In this document: positions 1 to 11,569 of the stretch, piece by piece | Layout of the letters: each line of letters opens with the position of its first letter | How positions within the stretch are numbered: position 1 is the stretch's first letter | Source: Gnetum montanum | Taxonomy: Eukaryota > Streptophyta > Gnetopsida > Gnetales > Gnetaceae | NCBI GenBank assembly: GCA_015680685.1 | Contig: MNCI01006016.1 | Span: 183,727 to 247,726, forward strand | Reading direction: 5' to 3' | Length of the DNA stretch: 64,000 bases | The notes under the pieces: generated by a model | Told to the model about the DNA's origin: nothing | Seen by the model: only the letters and a program-made list of their open reading frames with translations | Databases searched by the model: none | Made by a program: the position numbers and the translations under genes

Positions 1-540
1 TTAACCTTTACAAGGCTAAAACTATTCTAGATCTTGCATCTTCTAAAGACATTCAAGATATGCATATTCTACAAGGTTATCTTCAGTTAATCCACCACCT
101 CATTTCTAGCCTCACTACTCATCTTCATCCTTTAACTTATTTTCTTTTAATTCACTTCTTTCATCTAAGACAAGGAGTGCTAAAAGACCTTGATTTCATC
201 AAAGAAGCCTTAACCACTCTTTTTGTTCTTCATCCTCCATAATTTGATTAGCCTTTCTACCTCTACCTTTCTAAATCTAACCATTCCATATTTACCATGA
301 TCTCACAAAGGTAAGAAAATGGACTTGATCTTCCTATATCTACATATCTCATCCTTTCTTAGATTATGAGACTAGATACTCTAATATAAAAAATTCTTGT
401 TTAAGTCTTTTTTTTTTACTCTTAAAAAGTGTAGAAATTATCTCCTCAATGCTAAGGTCTTTATTATTTGCAAAGATAAAATCCTTTGTACCACTTGAAA
501 AATTCAGTTGCTAGAAAACCAAAAATTCTAGGTGAAATAG
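1..540 (+). pseudogene. Tat-lineage pol fragment: end of reverse transcriptase and RNase H
   Basis: A conceptual translation in one main frame from the window edge reads like the segment after the RT active site in Tat-type Ty3/gypsy elements. It has a KAKTILDL-type start, then LQGYLQLIHHLISSL and a closing FIKEALTTLFVLHPP, the counterpart of the usual '...YL.NPPVL.PP' ending. Further on, about 420-500, CRNYLLNAKVFIICKDK resembles the RNase H stretch '.LRHYLL.H.V.....D'. Stops and frameshifts occur after about 240. The element is cut by the window edge, and no LTR for it is visible. Assignment to Tat is by resemblance only. Confidence 0.6.
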
Positions 541-2150
541 TTTTAACCCTAGATATTAAAGGCCTTCAAGAAATAGAATCCAAGGCATCTTGGACAATCT
601 TCATGACCACCCAGGAACTTAGGGAGTGTTAACAAGATAAATAATTTAAATAAGAGTGTAGCTCCAATGCAAAACAAAGCATAAACATTAATCATGAAAT
701 AAACTTGCAACAAAAATGAACTATAAAATTTATTAAAAATAATAAAATTACCATAAAAGAAGAGTTCAAATATGTACAAATTTTGTGCTTGAATGCACAA
801 GGTATTGCTCAAATCAAGCTCGAAGCCTATTGAAGCTGGCAAGTTGTGATCTATAGTTAGCTTCGTGATCCAAGTACTTCCAAACTCCAATCGCCAAAAC
901 TCATTAAGGATTTTCAGCCTAGATCTATAGCATTGGTGACAAAGGAGGGTAAGGTATGTGCCATGTTAATTGCAAAATGGGGTAAGGGGTGTTTGACTAT
1001 TTGGTGTTATGGAACTATGTTGAGAGTTTCAAATGCCTAGGTAGTTATCAATTGCTCCAAAAGTCTTACGAAATGCCAAAGGTCTCAAGTGCTCAACATT
1101 GCAAAGGTTGTCTAGTTAAAGAAGTGTAGAATGATGGAACCTATCCAAAGTGTTTGAAATTGGCATTTATGGGTCTCATGGTTGCTGGTTCTTGGCTACA
1201 AACTCCTACCATGATTACTAATAGATTGATTTGTTTTGCATGTATGGTAGGCTATAATTCCCAACATAGTTTTTAATTTCTTGTAATTTTTGATGCACCC
1301 ATGCCAACAAAAACACTTTGGATACCAAAAATAGTAAATAGAATTTTTCAAATATACTAGCTTCATCAATCTATAGTAGCTTTATGGGAACTATGCTAGC
1401 ATCTTGGAATCCACACTGAAATTGATGGAGTAATGCTGGAGTTGATGGACCAATGTTGGCCTTTGTTGGAAGACAAAAAGCTCCAACTACTTCAACACTC
1501 GACATGTATCATCCACATTGGGGGTTATGGAAACTATGCTAGGTTTTTTGGGGAAAATGAAAACCCAATACCACTAATGTTGGGTATAGGTGGTTATAGC
1601 GTACTTGAGGCTATACCCCAACAAAAACCCATGAAAATGCCAAATTTGGTAGTTCCCAAGGCATTTTTAGCCTTCCCAAGCCAAAATATAGACATGACAT
1701 GACTTTTTCCACTTAGGAAATAAGGCTATGATAACATATGAGGCATTTTTAGCCTCAAACATTTAAGTATGTGAGATTGTAGCTCATGGGCTACAAACCC
1801 CACATTTTATAATGAAAACCCATTCTAAAGTATAGGGGTGAAGGTTATAATGCCAAAAAAAGGTTACAACATTCATTTCCTTGGTGGCCTTTCATTGGTC
1901 CCTCTTTTTGGATGTTTTGAGGATTGACTCAAAAGACATTGAAAAAGAATACAAAACACCACTGCATGTTCCTCATCAACATTTTGTCTTTGCACTTGAT
2001 TCTGTAGTGTTGAATCATGCCAAAGAGTGCTTGTGATGATAAAAAATGATTATGCTAAGGTGATATAGGTTGAAGGCTATATTTGGTTACAATGGAGTGG
2101 TCATGAAGTTAACAATGAGTTACAAATGTTGTGTACTTCCTAGTTAACAA
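541..2150. other. No gene; degenerate retrotransposon noncoding sequence
   Basis: No coherent coding frame is seen. Between about 1380 and 1620 the words AACTATGCTAGC, ATGCTGGAGTTGATGG and GGTTATAG recur loosely. The same CTATGCTAGC wording dominates 5800-6900, so the stretch probably belongs to the noncoding part of the same decayed Tat-type element. The small open frames here have no recognisable domain. Confidence 0.4.
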
Positions 2151-2159
2151 AGAATTTGT

Positions 2160-4870
2160 CTGCATGCTCATGAAAAATCTTGAGAATCGAGTTCCCCTCC
2201 TTCATCTTTCATTTGTTCAGGTCATGGAAATGATGTTGCTTTTGGCTCTCTTAGTATTCTTTGATGTGAACAAGTGTTTGTATCTGCTACTCCTCCATTG
2301 AATCTAGGTCAATGGTATGCATCTCCTTGTTCCTGCTTGTCATTGATGAAGTTTAATAAGGCTAATATGAGCAATGAAACTTGCAATTCAAGAGGTAAAA
2401 TAGCTTCTAATCCATAAACCAAGCTATATGGGGTCACACCAATTGTGGTCTAATAGGTATTTCAATAGGTCCAAAGAGCATAGACAAGCTATTCATGCCA
2501 CTTGCACCTTCTATTATTTAGCATCTTTTTAAGTAAGTTTATGATAGCCTTGTTACTAGCTTCAACTTGTCCATTGGCTTGAGGGTAGTACAACAAAAAA
2601 ATGAAATGCTTGATACCTAGGTCTTGATAAAAGGTTTATGTTTCTTGACTACTAAATTGTTGTCCATTATTTGAAACTATAGTTAAAGGTATGCCAAAAT
2701 GGACTACTATGTTATCTAGTATGAATCTACAAACTTGTTGAGATGTCATTTTCCTTAAGGGATTAGCTTCAACCCACTTTGTAAAGTATTTGGTTGTGAT
2801 TATGATGAAACTATGCCCTATAGAAGATGTAGATGTTGTAGGTCCAATGATGTCAAGTCCCCATCATTAAAACAACTAGGTTATCTAAGTAGTATGTAAC
2901 TCAGTTGGTGGCACATGTATCAAGTTGTTATGTGGCTAATAGGTGTCATAAGTTTTAACCTTCTGCAAGTAGTCACTTTTCATATAGGTCTAGTAATATC
3001 ATAGTTGCCTAATTTTAGCAACCATGGCTCTAGGTCCTATATGTCTTCCACATACACCTTCATGAACTTACTTAAGGACTATGCAAGCTTTGGTTTTGCC
3101 TAAGCACACTAGAAATACACCATCATAGGACCATTGACATAATGTGTTATCACCTATGATCATATACTATATTGATATTTTATGTACAATGTTCTTTTGA
3201 GAAGTAGTCAAGCCCTATGGAGATTCACCATGCATTAGGTAAAACTTGATATCATCCTTCACTCCTTTTGAGGAGTGGTGTTGACAAAGGCTATAGATTC
3301 ACCTTCAGTGTTTTGTGTGATGGGAATAGCACTTCATGGTTAAGGAGGATAGCTTTCTAAACACATTGAGCATCACACTTAGGGCTAAGGTCGCAATGGC
3401 ATTAGCTAACATATTCCCAGTTTAGGATATATGTTGGATACCAACATTTGTAAATTGTTGCATTAATTTCTTACCTAAGTCATAATAAGGCTGAAAATTT
3501 TTGGCTTTACATGTGTAGACCTCTCTTACATGGTTAACCACAAGTTGTGAATTATCCTTTATCATCAAGCATTTGATTCCCTGGTCATGAGCTGTCATCA
3601 TTTCCCTAATCAAAGCTCTTAGCATTTAGCCCTTCACTCATAGCAAATTAATTCCTTAGGCAAGTGTTTCATGGATTGTAACTTATCTATAAGCCTGGCA
3701 ATGAACCCACAAATACATTGTAGTCTACCATGCAATCCCTAGAGCTCCTTAAGGTTAGTTGGTGCTACCAAGTTGGATATAGCTTTAACCATATTAGGAT
3801 TGACACATATTTCCTCTTCAAATCCTACAAAGCCAAGAATTTTACTAGTTTTAACACTAAAGAAACACTTCTTGGGGATAAGCCTAAGCTCATTTTTCAG
3901 ACATTGTTTCAACACAAGGTCAAGGTCATGCTCTGGTTATTGGCCATTTTGGACTTAACAACTATATCATCCACATAGTGATTAAGAAATCCTAGTATGT
4001 AATCACTAAAGATATACATCAATGCTCATTGATAAGTTATGCCTATGTTCTTTAGACCAAAGGGCCTCATGATGTAACAAAAGGTTCCCCAAGGAATCAT
4101 GAAGGTTGTACAAAGTTGATGCTTTGGGTTAATCTTAACTTGGTTGTATCCCAAGAACCCATCCATGAAGGATAACAAAGCTTGTCTAGCCATAGTATCA
4201 ATGAGTTGGTTAATACTAAGCAACGAGAAGTCATCTTTGATAGTTTTCTTATTCAAGTCTCAATAATCAATATAGATACATATACTCCCATTTTTCTTAG
4301 GAACTACCACTATCTTGAACACCCATTCTATGTAATTGATAGCTCAAATGAAACCAAATTGATATAGTTTTGTGATTTCATTACAAACTTCCAAGGCTAA
4401 ATTTGGTCTAATCTTATGAAATTTTTTCTTAATAGGCTTGATACTAGGGTTGAGTATAATGTTATGTTGCACCAAGCATCATTCAAGACCTAGCATATCT
4501 TCATATGACTAGGCAAGGGCCTTAATGTTGTTTTGGAGGACCTCGGTGGTCTTGAACCTATTGAAGTTTCAATGAGAAATTTAATTTCAGTGTTTTCTCC
4601 TCACCACTATGCATCGTGATAGGAATCTCAACTAGAGAGTCCTTGGTAATGTCTCCAGCATCAAGGTCAAGGGTTTTGAATAAGATTTTTGGCCATTCAA
4701 GAGGCTTCTCTATCGAGGCTATGTGGTTGACTGGGCTCTCAAGATCAAGATCTAAATGCTTGAGGTTAATGAATCCTTGAACATCACCATGAGGTCTATT
4801 TACACTCAAAGGTAAACTAATTTACCTCCAAGTGTCCATACTCCAATCTTGCATATCAACCATAAACACA
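2160..4870 (-). pseudogene. Tat-lineage pol remnant: RT, RNase H, integrase
   Basis: Read on the minus strand from 4870 down, the pol domains appear in order. The RT N-terminal part (about 4560-4260) includes VVVPKKNGSI and a DL.KKTIKDDF stretch. RT continues at 4256-4026 with LSFMDGFLGYNQVKI and MIPWGTFCYIMRPFGLKN. A YVDDIVVKSK active-site motif lies near 3965-3985. A plant-type second RNase H lies at 3625-3422 (IKDNSQLVVNHV). The integrase zinc region follows near 3090-3010 (VHEGVCGRHIGPRA), then the core near 2810-2600 (KWVEANPLRK, IVSNNGQQF) and a C-terminal part near 2480-2330 (TPYSLVYGLEAILP). The YVDD motif and extra RNase H are typical of the Tat/Ogre branch. Many in-frame stops show it is dead. 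No gag, protease or LTR of this copy was recognised. Confidence 0.8.
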
Positions 4871-4879
4871 TTAAGTGGC

Positions 4880-5790
4880 AATTTTGTGACAAAATAAGAA
4901 AATAATGCTAAAACAATATAAAATACTTTAGCAATAATGCATGGATAAACCAAAACACGTTACTTGAGTGGTCAAAAAAGGTTTAAAAAAGGCTAACAAA
5001 GGTTATAAATGGTAGGTCAAAACAAATAAGGTGAAACAAAGGCTAAATGATAGTAGAATGGAGTCAAATGAAGGCCAAATGATGGGCAAACTTCATCAAA
5101 TGATGTAAATTGAATTTAAAGCATAGTCAATATAGGCTATAAAATGGAAGTTAAAGTAGGTACGATGCACCAAAGGCTAGGAACCATGAAATGAGATCAA
5201 ATAAGGGCCAAATGATGGTCAAATGAGGCCCAATGATAGTCTAACGATGATCAAGCATTATCAAATAATGTTGAACAAGGCTAAAACATGGTCAAAAAAT
5301 GTCAAAAGGGACAGGATAAGGTAGATGGGGTAAACCAAAGGCCAATTGGTGTGAGAAAAATCCATATGGTAGTCAAATGATGACCAAATGTGGTCTAATG
5401 GGGCTCAAATGATGGTTGAATCCCATCCAATGATGTTCTAGATGATTAAACAAGGTCATAGTGATGTCTAATGGTTTAAATTAATGTCAAACCTGGTTCT
5501 CTAAGGTTAAAAGGTAGAAATGATAGAAAATTTTGATGAAATAAGGCCAAATGATGCTAAAAAAACAAAAAATGAAGCTAAATGACATCAAATGATAGGG
5601 CAATGAAGGTCAATAATACATACCAAGGTCAAACTTAGTCAAAACACAATGGAACAAGGCCAAACTAGTCATGGTGGATAACATGGGGTAAAACATGATT
5701 AATATTAATCAATAAAAGTTAAATTTTACTACTTTTAGGCCTTAGCATGTCATGGTGTAAGGCTACAGGGTTGATGGGGGAATTTGGGAA
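4880..5790. repeat. Degenerate short-period repeats (ATGGTCAAATGA type)
   Basis: Variants of AAATGATGGTCAAATGAGG and AAGGCCAAATGATG recur dozens of times at irregular spacing. There is no open reading frame of note. It lies just upstream of the minus-strand RT remnant, where gag or protease would be expected, so coding sequence there has been replaced or the region is a noncoding array of the element. Confidence 0.5.
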
Positions 5791-5799
5791 CTTGGATTG

Positions 5800-6900
5800 G
5801 TCAATTTAAGGTTTTTTGAAGGTTGAAATGAGATCCCATTTTTTAACTACGCTGGACCCACACTAGATCCATGTTGGCCAACATGGATGGGATAAGGTCT
5901 AATGTGTCTCTTGCTAAATAGTGGATTTCAAGGCTTTTTATGGCCAATTTTAGGGTTCTAATGGTGTATATTTCTAGCGCAATGGACTAGGAATGAATAT
6001 TGGTCAACTCTAGCATTGATTTGATCCTCTGGAAGCCACAAATGCTTTCCAACACTGCTATCCATGTTGGGACTATGCTAGCTAGCATGGGTCTAAAAGG
6101 AAATGGATTTTTGAGATCCCAAGATCAAGATTTGTGTTCTATTAGCTTCCCAAGATAACACAAGGGCATCAAGATTGGAAAATGATTGTTTGAAGGCTAA
6201 AATATGCTTTTGGAAGTGAGGTTTGAAACCATCCCCTCTTGGACTATGCTAGCCAGTGTAGTTGGAGGTACCCTCAACATGGATGGATCAAACTTGGGTT
6301 TTTGATGATCAAAACAAGGTCAAATTGTACCTAGCTCTAGGGTTTTAAGGTTATAAGCTTTCCCCCTTGAGTTTTGAACCATTTGGAGTGTAGTAATGTT
6401 GGTAAAACCCTCTTGGAATTCCAACTACACTAGAGCCATGCTAGTTAGCATGGCTCTAGTCCTTCCCAGCATAGTTACATTTGGGTCCTGGATTTTCATG
6501 AGTTCTAATGGTAAATCAACCACGTTTTCATGTTCCTATGGTTGTTGTTGCTCATTGCCAAGGTTTAGGCTTGAAATCATTAATTTTGAAGATTTTTTAA
6601 GCCTCAACATGACCATTACCCCTTGGACTATGCTAGCCAATGTAGTCCTAGTGTGGATGGGGGAAATGTGATGGATTTTTGCCATTTTTGACTAAATTCC
6701 TAGGGTTTGATGATCTCTAATGATTCTAGCTAGGTTCTAGGGTTACAATGATGCATTAGGATGTCAATTTGGTTTATTTATGACCTATCTGTAAGTTCTT
6801 ATGAAGGATCCATGCTAGGACAACTTTGGTCAATGTAGTCTCATGCCTCCTCAACTTTTGGCCTAGAACATAGGCCTTTTCACTTGGGTAGGCTTGTTGT
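5800..6900. repeat. Degenerate tandem repeat, period about 190 bp, about six units
   Basis: A core similar to TTGGACTATGCTAGCCA followed by GTGGATGG or GCATGG recurs near 5870, 6070, 6245, 6435, 6625 and 6815. Each is usually followed by GGATTTTTG or GGGTTTTTGATG and then TAGGGTT. Spacing is 175-200 bp. Tandem arrays in noncoding parts are known for Tat-type elements; membership in the adjacent Tat remnant is inferred. Confidence 0.5.
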
Positions 6901-7211
6901 TTAAATAAAATTTATTTTTGTAAAATTTCTATGTTGTATTTAGGTCATGGTTATGTGTTCACTTCATTGTTTTAGGTTTACAGGTTGTTGATATTGACTT
7001 ATAAATTTTATTTTACCTTTTTTTATGTGTTTTTTGTTGTTTTCTCTAAAAAAGAAACTCTAATTTTCCATTTTTTATAAGAAAATGACATTAAATTTTT
7101 GGTTTCTTGGATTATGGTTTGTTGTTTACTATTTACTAGTTGAATTGGTTGTGAAATCACTAAATTCTAGCCTATGGTTAATTTTTTTTATGAATTTTTT
7201 CATAGGAGAGT

Positions 7212-7445
7212 TGATGAGAGCGGTTACTCTACCAGTAATTCTAATTATTAGAGCAATTACTCTAGTGGTTACTCTAGTAGCTATTCTAATTATTAGAGTG
7301 GTTACTCTAGCGGTTACTCTAATTATTAAAGTGGTTACTCTAACGGTTACTCTAGTAGTTATTCTAATTATTAGAGTAGTTACTCTAGCGGTTACTTTAG
7401 CAGTTATTCTAATTATTAGATCAGTTACTCTAATTATAAGAGTAG
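7212..7445 (+). repeat. Minisatellite in LTR U3 (GTTACTCTAG words)
   Basis: GGTTACTCTAG, GTAGTTATTCTAATTA and TTAGAGTGG alternate through about 230 bp, giving several imperfect copies of a unit of about 45-60 bp. It fills the U3 part of the LTR upstream of the TATA-like box. The long frames on both strands here are by-products of the repeat. Confidence 0.8.
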
Positions 7446-7761
7446 TTGCTCCCAAGCCTATAAATATAGTGCCCAGGCACACAATTGGGGAGAAAGTATT
7501 TTAGCAGTCAAGTAGAAAAACTCTTGTAGTCTATTTGAAAGTTAGATTATTTTCCAAGTGCCCACAATAGAAGGTCTAAGTGTGGATGGATCTTTATTTG
7601 AGCATTATGTACCTGAGCACACCTTGTGTACGGTAATAAAGATGAGCTCTTTGATTCATCCTTGCAACACTTGAGATTTATTTTCTTACGTATTTCTTTT
7701 ATTTTGTTTTCTTATGCATTTATTTTATTTTATGCACTTTACATTTCTGTTATTAGCACAG

Positions 7762-8702
7762 TGATGAGTGGCTAGGTAGCCCTACACTCAACCATACGAA
7801 TACAAGCATTTTCACGTGCAATCCGGTCGAACTCCGCAGATGGACTAGTTGTGGCACCTAGATAGTTAACCTTAGGTTGTAGTTTGCTATCTTCCCACCT
7901 GGACTAGTATTATATTTGTCACGTATGGTTTAGTCCATAGTGAGGTGTATGATGGGTTTCTAATCTAATGCTACTCCTGAAGGCAATGAAAAGTAGTATT
8001 ATCTAAGCTAAGAGAGAAAGGGTAAGAGAATCTAATCTAGCCTAAGTGTGATGAGCATCCGTTCCTTAATTATCCATATACATCTTGGACTTTGGGCACG
8101 ACTACCACTGGGATTACCAAGTGCAAATCCTAGGTACGCTACTGGGTTACCAACTAGTCACACTTAAATGCTCGTAATTGAGTCATACTCATTCCACGTT
8201 ACTAGGAGTTTAAGGGTGAGAGATATTAACTATGAAAGCAATAAATAACAATTAATTAATTAAATAACAAAGTGACTGCTACAATGATGAAGTAATCTTG
8301 ATCTTTTTTTCTGGTCATGTACGTGTCCAAGTATGTCACATTCGAATAAAGGATGTTGTACAATTACAATCACCACATTGTGGGTAGACACTAAAAAATA
8401 TTCTATCTCTGGAAGGGGAAAACTGCTAGAGCCTCGCTAAGGAACTAAAACTAGATGCCTAAAACTGGGAAAGTGGCCTCTTATTTATATAAATTGCAGG
8501 ACATGATATCGCGTACATGATATCGTGGCTAATGCGATATCGCGTATGTGATATCGCGGCTGATGTGATATCACGACTGTGATATCGCGTACACGATATC
8601 GCAGCCCATGTGATATCACAATTGTGATATCATAGCCACTACGATATCATGGCTATGATATCATGGTAGTGATATAATAGCTAGGAAATTCATGACTCAT
8701 CA
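7762..8702 (-). repeat. 3' LTR of element A
   Basis: 941 bp, TGATGAGTGG at one end and GACTCATCA at the other. On the element's strand it has a TATA-like TTTATATAAATAAG (about 8490-8475) downstream of a GATATC array and an AATAAAG signal further on. It is closely similar to the LTR at 13742-14606. Confidence 0.85.
8505..8692 (-). repeat. GATATC palindrome array in LTR U3
   Basis: About a dozen GATATC hexamers appear at intervals of roughly 13-20 bp, mostly within the larger near-palindromes GCGATATCGC, GTGATATCAC or CATGATATCATG. The array lies upstream of the LTR TATA-like box, so it is in the promoter/enhancer position. The sister LTR at 14480-14590 has a shorter version. Confidence 0.85.
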
Positions 8703-8866
8703 TACCTCCACGACTGAATGAAAACTCATCCTTGAGTTACAGAGAGAACAAGCTCCATTGATCACACAGTGGATAGGTATGGGATTATTGACTGTCTAGA
8801 ATGGATTCATGTCGTAGTGTGGAGTTAAAACAAAATTGAGACATAGCACAAAAGAAAATCCTATAA

Positions 8867-9651
8867 TTACAAAATGGTGGAACTCATGTAGTTCCTGGTG
8901 GCAGTGGCTCCTCCATTGGTTTCTTTCCCTTTTCTTGCACTCCAGGTCTTAGAATTTGATGGTGTCAAAGTACGGCCTGGAGTTTCTCCTTTAGTAAGAC
9001 CTTGAGTGCCTTGGCATGTGCTTAAGTTTGTGCTTGTTCCATAAAGACATCCCAGTTAGCCTTCTCGTTTTCTTTCGCCACCCTTTTATTCTCTATCAAC
9101 AGTTTATTAAGTTGCTTGGTTCTGAAAGTGTCCAGCTGGTTCCGAGCAACTTTTGGCCCTATATTCAGAAGGTTTAATACTTCCAAAATGGCTTAAACAT
9201 AGAATTCAATAGTCACACCACAATCGTTAACCATGGTACCTTCTTCTTTATTGTGCCAAAATTGGTACATTTTCCCTAAGTACCAGGCATCACTTTCAAA
9301 GAGGGTAGGCCATAATGGGGATCCTTTGAGGTGATCCCTAACGACCTCTAGAGAAAATTCTATGAAAGGTCAAAAGTTTAATTCCATGATCACTATAGTG
9401 AATATGGACCTTTCATGGATGGTCTGAACATAATCATAGGTTAGCGTGAGATATCGTCCCTATTCAGACACTGTAGCAGCTCCTCCTTTTTCCTGCCTTG
9501 ATTGTATAGTAGCAGGGTCTTCTTGATGGATGCTAAATGATTGTTCCTCCTACTCTGCATGTTGTTTAGCAGGAACTTGTCATTCACCTCTCCTCTATTG
9601 TTTGATCACACCTTGAGCAGGACCTTCCTGTTGTTCACGTTTCGGGGCCAT
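8867..9651 (-). pseudogene. Accessory ORF of element A, internally deleted
   Basis: It starts at an ATG giving MAPKREQQEG and runs through FTIVIMELNF, a GSPLWPTLFES stretch, MYQFWHNKEEGT and ILEVLNLLNIG. It then jumps to a coiled-coil-like end (ENKRVAKENEKANWD) and stops after RNYMSSTIL. Compared with the copies at 22932-20511 and 45945-48747, roughly 1.2 kb is missing, with the junction near 9150-9190. In-frame stops are present. Function is unknown. The region resembles uncharacterised plant transposon ORFs found with Athila-type elements, but I cannot assign a family with certainty. Confidence 0.65.
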
Positions 9652-11569
9652 TTGCAATCACATAGGACCAATCGTTAGTAAGGTTGTTACCAAAGTTACG
9701 TTATACCTTACTACTTGCCTTAATAGATTTACTTTATTTCCGTGTGATAATTATTGGAAGAACATGTCCCCGAAAGATTATAATGTTGAGTCCTCTTTGC
9801 TTAGGTGGTTTCCAAATTTAATTTTCTGGTATAGCTAAGGGGATGAAATTTTTTTTGACACATTTTATTCTTAATTTTATAACTAATTAAACTTAAATAT
9901 GTCATTTGGGAAATGATGAATTTCAAAAAATTAATGCGCTATTTGGCATGTGCCCCTCCCCCACAACTAAGCTGAACACTCCGAGGTCAAGTAGGTTCAA
10001 ATGGAATAAAAATCGAAGTACCAGCAAGCGAGTTATGGATATGAAAGCATGGGATGCACAATTGCAAGTCGTAGAGAGGAATTTGAACAACTTCCCCTAT
10101 GTGAACAGTTGCAAATGATGGTGATTAGCACAGGGGTGTCATGAATATATATTTTCTTTGAAGTTAGGGCACTTAGAGAATGTACCAAATTTTTAATATT
10201 TCTTTTGAAATTAAACGATGTAAACTAAGGACATCTAGACAATTGTTATAGGGTTCTAGGGTAATTCAACTGGTTCTGAAGGAACGAAAATTATGATGGT
10301 GTGGAATTTATCAATAAGGACCTCAGATGGTAGAGAAAAAGGCTATGTGATTATTCATAGGAACATTGAATCAGAGGGATAGTAATAAGGGAAAGAATAT
10401 CATGAACAATACGCTAAGGGTAATAAATGGTGTGTTTGAGCTGTGTCATAAGTGAAAATTATAAAAGATTACATAAGTGGGTCCTCCCCAAAGTAGGTTC
10501 CAACCTATAATGCCCTTGTGTAACCACACTTAAAGTGTTTGTGGGCACTAGAAGGGTTAAATGTAATCTGCACTAACTCCACAAAGCACACACATGTAAA
10601 TATCACCGGAACGAGGTATGAATTCTATGTTACACATGACACAGGCTACAATTACATGAATAGTAAGATGAAATGAACTAGAGAAAGGGATCGTAGAGAT
10701 TGGGACATGAGGTAACTGACCCAGGGCACAATGAATCCTGTGTGCAAAGCATGATCAATGTGTCATTAACCCATCATTCCAAGATCAGGACCAAGTCCAT
10801 TCCTCTAAACAGTGACATTGCATTGTTTCATCCCATGATGAGCAACTATGAGAGTACAACAACAATAAGGCGTACGATCACTTGGTGTTTTGTTCAAGGG
10901 AGGAGTGGAATTTTGTTTTGTGGCACTTTGTTTTTTTGCTTTTTTTTATTGCTTTTCTTTTTCTGTCTCTTTTTTGAATACTGAATCTAGAGAAGCCATC
11001 AACCTTCAGGTATGGGTGCATGTCTTTCTAGTGGGACCCCCTAGCACAGCATTAATTTTTGAGTGCCCTTTTGATTACTCTTACTCCCATTTTTCATTAG
11101 ATCTACAAGGATCTTAGTACAACCACGTTGCATGATAACTCCCATAGATGTCACAAAAGAGAATCCACAAGTCCCCTTGATGTCACACCCTAATCATTCC
11201 CTCTTGGTCCATCCTTCTTCATTCTGGGTACAATGAACACAAAATTAATTTTAAGTTTTTAAGAATTTCAAGAATATCATTGTACCCTTGAACAAAACCT
11301 CTTATTTGCAAAGTGGATGAGTGGGTGCAATGGGCTCACTCTCCACATAATTGATCACTTGAGACATAATAACATAAAACACACCTCAACCAATGATCCA
11401 CATGAGTGTTTTATTCATAAACGAGATTGCTTACAAAGAATGTAAAGAGACAAAAATACTAAAAAGACAAAAAAAAATAAAACAAGGAGTTGAAAACTAA
11501 AAACCTGGAAAATAAAAATTGAAAAAAAATTAAAAGAAAATGAAAAATATTTATTAATCCTACTTGTTA
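9652..11569 (-). other. Conserved 1.9-kb noncoding spacer between gag and accessory ORF (element A)
   Basis: No coding frame on the element's strand. The same sequence, about 1.9 kb and in the same order, separates gag and the accessory ORF in the copies at 22933-24822 and 43075-45944 (after removing a nested LTR). A shared landmark is GTGGGTCCTCCCCAAA, at about 10480 and 23770; the reverse complement lies near 44060. It is where pol would normally lie. It could hold an internal promoter or splice sites for the downstream ORF; this is inferred. Confidence 0.6.

Noticed and set aside
7085-7504. 139- and 117-codon overlapping ORFs on both strands
   Set aside because: Ile/Val/Thr-rich text produced by the GTTACTCTAG minisatellite.
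8505-8692. Regularly spaced short palindromes that look CRISPR-like at first glance
   Set aside because: The units are short, variable GATATC words inside an LTR U3, without constant repeats or unique spacers, in a plant retrotransposon.
9906-10118. Plus-strand 70-codon ORF in element A
   Set aside because: It is antisense to the element, inside the noncoding spacer, and its counterpart in B is interrupted.
10700-10984. Plus-strand ORF similar to one at 24043-24333 (MINVSLT.HSKIRTKSIPL)
   Set aside because: Both lie antisense in the conserved spacer of A and B. Similarity follows from shared DNA, the tails diverge into T-rich sequence, and element C lacks it.
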